A stretch of DNA of 10,830 bases, from assembly GCA_947624945.1 (NCBI GenBank), contig CANQMJ010000081.1, positions 1 through 10,830 on the forward strand. Reading direction: 5' to 3'. Below, in pieces: positions 4,767 through 9,843 of the stretch. Every line of letters starts with the position of its first letter. The stretch's first letter is position 1. This DNA is from an uncultured Clostridia bacterium. Its GTDB lineage: Bacteria > Bacillota > Clostridia > Oscillospirales > CAG-272. Both the position numbers and the translations under genes were made by a program. The notes beneath the pieces are model-generated. The model did no database searches, had not been told where the DNA came from, and worked only from the letters and a program-made list of their open reading frames with translations.

Positions 4767-6218
4767 ATGGAAAACATCGAAGAACAAAACGCAAACACCG
4801 CCGACATCTCGCTCGGGGAGGCGAGCGTCGGCGGACTCATGCGCAAATACGCGATACCGTGCATAATCTCGCTTTTAGTCGGCGCGCTCTACAACATCGT
4901 CGACCAGATATTTATCGCCAACGCCTCCTATCTCGGTTCGTACGGCAACGCGGCGAACACTGTCGTGTTCCCGCTGACCGTCATCGCGCTTGCGATAGCG
5001 GTCATGATAGGCGACGGCTGCTGCGCGTTCGTCAGTCTCTGCCTCGGGAGAAAACAACCGGAAAATGCAAAAAAGAGCGTTGGCAATTCGGTCGTAATGG
5101 TCGTTTTATGCGGCGTCGTGCTCTCCCTACTCTATCTCATCTTTGACGACGACATCATCGCCATGTTCGGCGGCACCGTGAACGAGGAGACGTTCTTCCA
5201 CTCGAAGGAGTACTTCTTCTATATAACGCTAGGCATACCGTTTTACATGTTCGGTCAGGCGCTCAATCCCATAATACGCGCCGACGGGAGCCCGCGATTC
5301 GCGATGGCGTCGACGCTCGCGGGCGCCGTCGTCAACATCATCCTCGACCCGGTCTTCATATTCGCATTCAGATGGGGAATGATGGGAGCCGCCGTCGCGA
5401 CCGTTCTCGGACAAATTTTGACAGCCGCGCTCGCGGTACTCTACATCGCGCGCATGAAGCTGATAAAGCCGTCGAGGTCGGACTTTAAGCCAAGCGCCGT
5501 GATATGTAAAAACACGCTCGCGCTCGGCGTGACGAGCTTTCTTTCGCAAATATCCCTCGTCGCCGCGATGGCGGCTATCAACAACATGATACGCAAATAC
5601 GGCGCGCTCGACGCGATATTCGGGCAGGAGCAGTACGCGCAGATACCGATGGCGGTCGTCGGCATCGTCATGAAATTCTTCCAGATCGTCATCTCCGTCG
5701 TCGTCGGCATGGCGGCGGGCTGCATCCCCATTGTCGGCTTCAACATGGGAGCGGGTAAAAGATCGCGCGTGCGGCAGCTGTTTACGTATCTGCTCGCCGC
5801 CGAAGCTGCGGTCGGCGCAGCGGCGCTCGTTATCGTCGAGCTTTTCCCGCGTCAGCTCATCGGCATATTCGGCGCGTCGAACGAGAGCGCGTACTACACG
5901 GATTTCGCCGTCAGATCGTTCCGCGTGTATCTTTGCATGATAGTGTTCGCGTGCGTGAACAAAGCGTGCTTCATCTTTTTGCAGGCGATGGGGAAAGCGG
6001 TATCATCAACTGTCCTTTCCATGATACGCGAATTCGTCTTCGGCGTCGGACTCGCCCTTCTCCTGCCCGCCTTTTTCGGACTCGACGGCGTCCTTTATTC
6101 GATGCCGCTCGCAGATCTTTTAACGTTCGCCGTCGCCGTCTGCCTGATAGTAAAAACGTACCGTGAGCTGCACGACCTGCCGCCGCGCGTCGCCGACACC
6201 GCCCGTGCCGAAGCATAA
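4767..6218 (+). CDS. MATE family multidrug/toxin efflux transporter
   Basis: This is a cytoplasmic-membrane antiporter that expels cationic or other small toxic molecules using a sodium or proton gradient. The 483-residue length is normal for the family. Twelve helices can be traced from about residue 28 onward. Typical MATE landmarks include YNIVDQIFIA (42-51), NPIIRADGSPRFAM before the fifth helix, DPVFIFAFRWGMMGAAVATV, and GFNMGAGKRSRVRQ in the second half, which fit the MepA-like branch. The ATG at 4767 follows GAAAGGA (4751-4757) with a spacing of about 9-10 nt; an in-frame TTG at 4749 falls in the T-run of the leader hairpin and is unlikely. The substrate is unknown. Regulation is probably by termination in the leader. 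Confidence 0.93.
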   Translation: MENIEEQNANTADISLGEASVGGLMRKYAIPCIISLLVGALYNIVDQIFIANASYLGSYGNAANTVVFPLTVIALAIAVMIGDGCCAFVSLCLGRKQPENAKKSVGNSVVMVVLCGVVLSLLYLIFDDDIIAMFGGTVNEETFFHSKEYFFYITLGIPFYMFGQALNPIIRADGSPRFAMASTLAGAVVNIILDPVFIFAFRWGMMGAAVATVLGQILTAALAVLYIARMKLIKPSRSDFKPSAVICKNTLALGVTSFLSQISLVAAMAAINNMIRKYGALDAIFGQEQYAQIPMAVVGIVMKFFQIVISVVVGMAAGCIPIVGFNMGAGKRSRVRQLFTYLLAAEAAVGAAALVIVELFPRQLIGIFGASNESAYYTDFAVRSFRVYLCMIVFACVNKACFIFLQAMGKAVSSTVLSMIREFVFGVGLALLLPAFFGLDGVLYSMPLADLLTFAVAVCLIVKTYRELHDLPPRVADTARAEA

Positions 6219-6360
6219 AGCGCGCGCCGCCGTCCAAGCTTGGCGACGAGCCGTAAGGCTTTCAAGTGTACACTACGCGCACCTCGCCCGTGCGATGCTC
6301 GGCGCTGTCAGTTTCAAACGCAGACACGACGTTTAGACGGCGGTTTGTTCGCAAAAATAT

Positions 6361-6408
6361 AGCACCGCGCGAAGCTGTTCGCACACAGCTATGACGCGGT
6401 GTTCTTTT
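6361..6408 (+). terminator. Terminator after the MATE gene
   Basis: The outer stem CACCGCG/CGCGGTG (6363-6369/6395-6401) is extended by a G-U and an A-T pair. The inner stem is AGCTGT/ACAGCT (6373-6378/6385-6390), and TTCTTTT (6402-6408) follows. The hairpin lies 142 nt past the MATE stop. The stretch 6219-6360 holds nothing else I can support apart from the left arm of the 21-bp inverted repeat. Confidence 0.7.
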
Positions 6409-6425
6409 GGAGAGGGGGTTCGGGG

Positions 6426-6456
6426 GAGGACCTTTTCTTGTAAAGAAAAGGTCCTC
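6426..6456. repeat. 14-bp perfect hairpin within R1 copy 2
   Basis: The arms 6426-6439 and 6443-6456 are perfectly complementary. The preceding GGGGGTTCGGGGGAGGA resembles the leads of the R2 repeats (1345-1360 and, on the minus strand, 2785-2804), which suggests a shared family signature. No T-run follows on either strand, so it is not a standard terminator. Confidence 0.65.
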
Positions 6457-6512
6457 ATCCCGCACTGTCTCTTTCTTGCGAGAAAGTCCCCCTTGTCAAA
6501 AACCGGTTGAAA

Positions 6513-6593
6513 GGTGTGAAAGACGTTACCACGTCAGGTGATAAAAGGTAGCTGCCGGTGGGCACGCACCGTACGACGAACCGTGGTGAACGG
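6513..6593 (+). ncRNA. Candidate structured RNA core of R1, copy 2
   Basis: Hairpins correspond to those of copy 1: 6522-6526/6531-6535 (loop TACC), 6556-6560/6567-6571, and 6581-6584/6590-6593 (loop GGTGA). Loop 1 changed from CACC to TACC, which still pairs with GGTG through a G-U. All 12 differences from copy 1 lie in loops or linkers. The strand and function are unknown. Confidence 0.35.
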
Positions 6594-6650
6594 CAGTTCG
6601 TCGCTGACGCGCCGACCTGCGACACGTTTTCGCTTCGCGAAAAGTGTGGG
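6594..6650 (+). repeat. 57-bp unit R4, copy 1, inserted in R1 copy 2
   Basis: The unit begins CAGTTCGTCGCTGACG and ends in the R3 palindrome (6622-6647) plus GGG. R1 copy 1 reads ACGG-AGATACC where copy 2 reads ACGG-[57 bp]-AGAAACC, so the junctions are defined. A second copy occurs at 6881-6937. Confidence 0.75.
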
Positions 6651-6696
6651 AGAAACCAGCCATTGCATAAAAAATACATAAATTTGTGAAAACTAC

Positions 6697-6725
6697 TTGA
6701 CAAATCGCAAATTTTGTGGTATAAT
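6697..6725 (+). promoter_or_regulatory. Consensus promoter in R1 copy 2
   Basis: TTGACA (6697-6702), a 17-nt spacer and TATAAT (6720-6725). The spacer GCAAATTTTGTGG and the start region ATAGAC are shared with the promoter at 228-256. No gene follows on this strand within 400 nt. Confidence 0.75.
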
Positions 6726-6880
6726 ATAGACGGTTAAGGGGATAAAGCGGTTACAGCAAGTCGTTGCGTGCGCAGGTTAAGCGGGGAGCTTGCGGCACGC
6801 GGCATGTCGATATCGCCGTCTAAACGTCGTGTCTACGTCAAGCCGTGTCGCGTCGAGCATCGCACGAGCACGGTGCGCAG

Positions 6881-6937
6881 CAGTTCGTCGCTGACGCGCC
6901 GACCTGCGACACGTTTCCGCTTCGCGAAAATGTGTGT
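6881..6937 (+). repeat. 57-bp unit R4, copy 2
   Basis: The first 50 nt match 6594-6643 with one difference by hand count. It ends in another R3 palindrome (6909-6934) with slightly degraded arms. It lies outside the 21-bp inverted repeat. I see nothing supportable in 6835-6880. Confidence 0.75.
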
Positions 6938-6970
6938 GTAACGTCTTCTCGTTGCACTCGAAGCCGTCTT

Positions 6971-7053
6971 ACACTTTTCGCTTCGCGAAAAGTGTGGTGA
7001 TGCACGTTTACTGTGGCAATTCCGCTTACGCGGCGCGCGCGGGTGCGCAAAAA
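6971..7053. repeat. Palindrome R3 plus associated sequence (composite unit, copy 2)
   Basis: A perfect 11-bp hairpin (6971-6981/6985-6995, loop TTC) is followed by sequence resembling 2949-3000, including GTGGCAATTCCGCTT and GTGCGCAAAAA. The A-run at its end serves as the T-run of the minus-strand terminator at 7049-7090. Confidence 0.6.
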
Positions 7054-7090
7054 CGCGGATTCGGACTGCCTTGTATAGGCAGTCCGAATC
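7049..7090 (-). terminator. Terminator of the sigma/anti-sigma operon
   Basis: A perfect 13-bp stem, GATTCGGACTGCC and its complement (7058-7070/7078-7090), has a 7-nt loop and, on the minus strand, is followed by CGCGTTTTT. It lies about 35 nt past the stop of the 7126-8466 gene. Confidence 0.85.
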
Positions 7091-7125
7091 GCTCAATTAT
7101 AATTCTGCTTCGAATCTCGCGGACG

Positions 7126-8466
7126 TTACGCTTCGGGTTCCGCCGTGTCAGTGATGATGTCCGTCGGGACGGTGCGGTATATCCATTCGACATCGGAAAG
7201 ATTGCAGCTTGCGGAGAATAGGACTTCGTCTGTTTCGTTTACACCGGTGTCTTCATTAACTTTTGTGTTATAAATTTTTACGGTGTATGTGTCGGCGTAG
7301 TTGCTGTACGGGTCGCTGCATCTGCCGACGACAGATGATGCGTACTGCCCGTCAATATACTCCTCGGGCAGCTCGAACATAAGCCCGTATCTGTCTTCGA
7401 ACGCGTCGACGATGTAGCATTTTGTGCCGGATCTTATCATTGCCGTACCTTCGATATAGAAATCCACGCCCCAAAGATCGAACTCCATGTCTCTGACGGG
7501 CGCGAGGAAGTCTACGCTTCTGCCTTTTTCAAGGTCGACGGCAAATATGCACGGGATCTCATAGATCTCGTCGTCAAATCTGTTGCTTGCCATATAGACA
7601 TAAATAACGTTCGGTCTTAAGTCCGACGTTATGATGGTCCCGTCATCATACTTGCTTATTTCGCACCCGCCTTCTTTTGCGAGCTCGTTGCAGTCCGTTA
7701 TCTCGGCGGACGCGGGAGAGCCGTTTATCATCGTATACTCGATAGTCATCGACATATCGAAGTATTCGATCTCGACGGTGCGCGTGACCGCGTCGATTTC
7801 GAACACGCTTTCGTGGAGCGCTTCGAGCGCATCCCTGTCGTAGCCGAGCGCGTCGGCGTTTGCGATATAGTAGTCGAGCACGACGTCGTCAAGCAGACGC
7901 GCGACTATCTGTTCCGGAACGACGTATTCGCTGTCGCGGCAGCGAAGTATCGACGCGACCGTCTCCACACCCTCCGCGTCGTTCAAAAACGCGTCGTTTT
8001 CAAATCCCGCAAGCTCCGCGGAAAGCGCTGCTTCGCGCACGGCATCGCAGAACGCTTCGTCGAGTTCTTCTAAGGCGCTGATATCGGGCGTAAAACGATC
8101 CGAGATCATGTCGTAGCTGCGCATGTATGGTCCGAGTATCTCGGATCCGCCGTGCTCTATCGGGTCGTTTTTCGCAAACGCGAGTATCGACTCGTTGTCG
8201 AGCTGCGACAGCGGCGTCGCGGACGCGTCGTAGTCGGCGCCCGATGCGGCGGGCTGCATCGGCGTTGAGACAGTGCCGTCCCCGCCTGTTCCTGCTGCCC
8301 ATATGACAGTCATGACGCCCAAAACGAGCGCAAGGCACGCGCACGCCGCTATCGTTGTAATTTTCGTGCGGCGCCAGTCCTTTATTCGCGCGCTGCCCGG
8401 TATCGCCTCGCCGACGAGATGCGTGTTTACGTCGCCGAGCGCGGATGAAATATCGAATTTTCTCAT
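7126..8466 (-). CDS. Single-pass membrane protein, probable anti-sigma factor with large outer domain
   Basis: The 446-residue protein has a short cytoplasmic part (1-35, with the helix-like SSALGDVNTHLVGEA), one membrane helix at about 36-58 (IAACACLALVLGVMTVIWAAG) and an acidic outer domain of about 390 residues, preceded by a Ser/Ala/Pro-rich linker (about 60-85). It follows the ECF sigma gene by 23 nt, and this pairing with a single-pass partner is the usual layout of sigma/anti-sigma modules in Clostridia. The cytoplasmic part would hold the sigma factor and the outer part would sense an envelope signal. The start ATG at 8466 is the only reasonable one; AAGGAGG (8482-8488) lies about 15 nt away, farther than usual. 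There is no zinc-binding anti-sigma motif. I do not recognise the outer domain. Confidence 0.65.
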   Translation of the reverse strand: MRKFDISSALGDVNTHLVGEAIPGSARIKDWRRTKITTIAACACLALVLGVMTVIWAAGTGGDGTVSTPMQPAASGADYDASATPLSQLDNESILAFAKNDPIEHGGSEILGPYMRSYDMISDRFTPDISALEELDEAFCDAVREAALSAELAGFENDAFLNDAEGVETVASILRCRDSEYVVPEQIVARLLDDVVLDYYIANADALGYDRDALEALHESVFEIDAVTRTVEIEYFDMSMTIEYTMINGSPASAEITDCNELAKEGGCEISKYDDGTIITSDLRPNVIYVYMASNRFDDEIYEIPCIFAVDLEKGRSVDFLAPVRDMEFDLWGVDFYIEGTAMIRSGTKCYIVDAFEDRYGLMFELPEEYIDGQYASSVVGRCSDPYSNYADTYTVKIYNTKVNEDTGVNETDEVLFSASCNLSDVEWIYRTVPTDIITDTAEPEA

Positions 8467-8489
8467 GGTTGTTTTTTGAATCCTCCTTT

Positions 8490-9047
8490 TCAGAATTTGA
8501 TGCCCTCGTTCTCGAGGTACTTTTTGAGCCGCCTGCGCAGTCTGTAAAGCGTCACGCGCACGCCGCCGTCCGTTATCCCGAGCGCTTTTGCGATGTCGCG
8601 CGTATCGTCGAGGTAGAAGTAGCGCCGCATGAATATCATTCTGTGCGGCGGCGGCTCCGACGCCAAAAATCGCTCGAACGCGCGCTTCAGCGCCAGTCTG
8701 TCGGCGACATCGCTCGCCGTATCGTCGGGAGCGGGCACGCACGCGTCGAGCTCGTCGAGTATCGCTTCCGCGTGCGACCGCTTGCCCGCCGATTGCAGCT
8801 TTACCCTGTCGAGCGCGAGATTTCGCGCTATGCGGCAGATGAAGCCGGGAAAGTTGTCGGGCAGCTCGGGCGGTATCGAGTCCCACAGTCGAAGGAGCGT
8901 ATCGTTGACGCATTCCTCCGCGTCCTCGCGTACGCCGATTATGCGGTATGCGACCGAGTACAGAAGTGACCCGTACTTTTCCTGCACAGCGGACACCGCG
9001 TCCTCGCGGCGCTGCCAGAAAAGCGATATTATTTTGTCGTCCTCCAC
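8490..9047 (-). CDS. ECF-type RNA polymerase sigma factor
   Basis: This 185-residue sigma-70 family protein of the extracytoplasmic-function group directs RNA polymerase to a small regulon. Region 2 spans about residues 18-88 (EDAEECVNDTLLRLWDSIP, then PGFICRIARNLALDRVK), and region 4 spans about 128-180, with the helix-turn-helix DTRDIAKALGITDGGVRVTLYRLRRRLKKYL. The start is GTG at 9047, set by a strong AAGGAGG site (9054-9060) 6 nt upstream. The gene is followed after 23 nt by the probable anti-sigma factor. Upstream are an ECF-like promoter, a terminator and a cre-like palindrome, which suggest self-activation plus a second level of control. Confidence 0.92.
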   Translation of the reverse strand: MEDDKIISLFWQRREDAVSAVQEKYGSLLYSVAYRIIGVREDAEECVNDTLLRLWDSIPPELPDNFPGFICRIARNLALDRVKLQSAGKRSHAEAILDELDACVPAPDDTASDVADRLALKRAFERFLASEPPPHRMIFMRRYFYLDDTRDIAKALGITDGGVRVTLYRLRRRLKKYLENEGIKF

Positions 9048-9072
9048 GCGCGGCCTCCTTTCAACAGTTTCT

Positions 9073-9086
9073 TGTAAGCGCTTACA
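9073..9086 (-). promoter_or_regulatory. cre-like/LacI-family operator before the sigma gene
   Basis: The perfect palindrome TGTAAGCGCTTACA fits the catabolite-responsive element consensus TGWAANCGNTNWCA bound by CcpA and resembles other LacI-family operators. It lies immediately downstream of the -10 region, where a bound repressor would block transcription. Which protein binds is inferred. Confidence 0.6.
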
Positions 9087-9088
9087 CC

Positions 9089-9120
9089 ATTATAGACGAA
9101 AAAATCGCCGCGTTGTTACG
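9089..9120 (-). promoter_or_regulatory. Probable ECF-type promoter of the sigma operon
   Basis: On the minus strand CGTAAC (9115-9120), 16 nt and CGTC (9095-9098) resemble the ECF pattern with AAC at -35 and CGTC at -10. A TATAAT hexamer (9089-9094) is also present, but no good sigma-A -35 lies at 16-18 nt from it. The -35 falls in the loop of the terminator hairpin. Confidence 0.5.
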
Positions 9121-9127
9121 CGCGGCG
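9099..9127 (-). terminator. Terminator after the toxin-antitoxin operon
   Basis: CGCCGCG/CGCGGCG arms (9106-9112/9121-9127) with an 8-nt loop are followed on the minus strand by ATTTTTT. On the plus strand AAATA and seven T's follow (9133-9139), so it may work in both directions. Confidence 0.85.
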
Positions 9128-9163
9128 AAATATTTTTTTGAAAATATGCGGGGATATGATTTT

Positions 9164-9427
9164 TCATTCTTCGTAATGTCCTTTGCACGACACCACCATT
9201 ATGTCATGTTCGTCGTTTATAATGTAAACGAGTCTGTTTTTATCGTCTATTCGACGGCTCCAACATCCGCCGCAGTATTTGAGCGGTTCGGGCTTTCCTA
9301 TACCGCCGAACGGGTCACGGGCAATATCTCTCAAAAGCTGATTTATGCGGCGAAGCGTTTTCTTGTCCTGCATCTGCCAATACAGATATTCGTCCCATGC
9401 GACGGGAGCAAATATGATATTGTTCAT
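9164..9427 (-). CDS. yoeB: YoeB/Txe family toxin (ribosome-dependent mRNA endonuclease)
   Basis: The 87-residue protein matches the YoeB branch of the RelE superfamily, whose members cut mRNA in the ribosomal A site when free of antitoxin. The conserved block GIGKPEPLK (42-50), WSRRIDDKNRLVY (56-68) and the end SCKGHYE (80-86) supply the residues equivalent to the E. coli catalytic set: Glu47, Arg65, His84 and Tyr85. Near residues 52-55, CGGC replaces the more usual LSGY-type stretch before WSRR. Its start overlaps the antitoxin stop by 4 nt (ATGA), giving translational coupling. A strong terminator follows. The full length and intact catalytic residues suggest that it is active. Confidence 0.93.
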   Translation of the reverse strand: MNNIIFAPVAWDEYLYWQMQDKKTLRRINQLLRDIARDPFGGIGKPEPLKYCGGCWSRRIDDKNRLVYIINDEHDIMVVSCKGHYEE

Positions 9428-9684
9428 TCCTCCATCGCACCCAATTCGTCAAGCGTTTTTGTCACGACGCGCCCGGAGCCGAGATCCGCGACAGCGCGGT
9501 TCAGCTTCGCAAGATACTCCGCATTACGCGCCGCGCGCTGAAGCTCGTTCCATTCCTCAAGGCTGATTATAACGACATTTTTTTCTCCCTTGCGCGTCAC
9601 GATGACGGTCTCGTTGTTGTCCGTGACCTTGTCGCAGTACGCCTTTAGATTCTCTCGTATAGTGGAATAGTTTACCGCAAGCAT
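9424..9684 (-). CDS. yefM: YefM/Phd family antitoxin
   Basis: The 86-residue protein binds the toxin through its C-terminal part and operator DNA through its N-terminal part. The N-terminal YSTIRENLKAYCDKVTD and the strand-helix segment ETVIVTRKGEKNVVIISLEEWNEL are typical of the YefM/Phd fold; the C-terminal half is a helical, charged toxin-binding tail. The start ATG at 9684 has GAAGGAGA 7 nt upstream. As in other type II modules, the antitoxin gene comes first and the pair should repress its own promoter. Confidence 0.93.
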   Translation of the reverse strand: MLAVNYSTIRENLKAYCDKVTDNNETVIVTRKGEKNVVIISLEEWNELQRAARNAEYLAKLNRAVADLGSGRVVTKTLDELGAMEE

Positions 9685-9698
9685 GATGTGTCTCCTTC

Positions 9699-9748
9699 GT
9701 ACTTTATTCGGTACAGTTTATTGTACTATATTATATTCTCCCCGTCAA
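9699..9748 (-). promoter_or_regulatory. Promoter and operator of the yefM-yoeB pair
   Basis: On the minus strand TTGACG (9743-9748), a 17-nt spacer and TACAAT (9720-9725). Three GTAC tetramers at 9699, 9711 and 9723, exactly 12 bp apart, run from the -10 to the leader. YefM operators in E. coli carry TGTACA cores, so these are plausible autorepression sites. Confidence 0.65.
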
Positions 9749-9773
9749 GAGTTTTTATAAAAATCGTTTATGC

Positions 9774-9802
9774 TTGACAAAATCGCGGACGTATGCTATA
9801 GT
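9774..9802 (+). promoter_or_regulatory. Promoter of the glycosidase gene
   Basis: TTGACA (9774-9779), a 17-nt spacer and TATAGT (9797-9802). It is back to back with the toxin-antitoxin promoter; the two -35 boxes are 25 bp apart. Confidence 0.75.
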
Positions 9803-9843
9803 TGATTTGTATAAATCCGACAGCGGTAAAGGACTTGATAAAC

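Larger units (their letters stand above)
6417..6812 (+). repeat. Composite intergenic repeat R1, copy 2
   Basis: This is the second copy of the element at 19-322, in the same orientation: GGGTTCG lead, hairpin(s), structured core (6513-6593), promoter (6697-6725) and GC-rich tail. It differs by an added 14-bp hairpin at 6426-6456 (loop GTA), the loss of the left hairpin arm, and a 57-bp insertion at 6594-6650. Unlike copy 1, it does not sit in front of a gene on its own strand: from the promoter to 7125 there is no credible plus-strand ORF. This argues that the element is more than a promoter for the neighbouring gene. Confidence 0.75.
6322..6834. repeat. Region bounded by a perfect 21-bp inverted repeat
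   Basis: The 21 nt at 6322-6342 (beginning AGACACGACG and ending TAGACGGCG) are exactly the reverse complement of 6814-6834. Matching stops abruptly on both sides. Between the arms lie the MATE terminator, a 14-bp hairpin, R1 copy 2, an inserted 57-bp unit and a promoter pointing right. The R1 homology ends one or two bases before the right arm. I saw no target duplication and no recombinase. It could be the ends of a small mobile element, an invertible segment or the closing stem of a long RNA. Confidence 0.75.

Noticed and set aside
8467..8913. N-terminal extension of the anti-sigma frame by about 149 codons
   Set aside because: The extension overlaps the ECF sigma gene in another frame, is Arg-rich and lacks its own ribosome site; the ATG at 8466 gives a sensible membrane protein.
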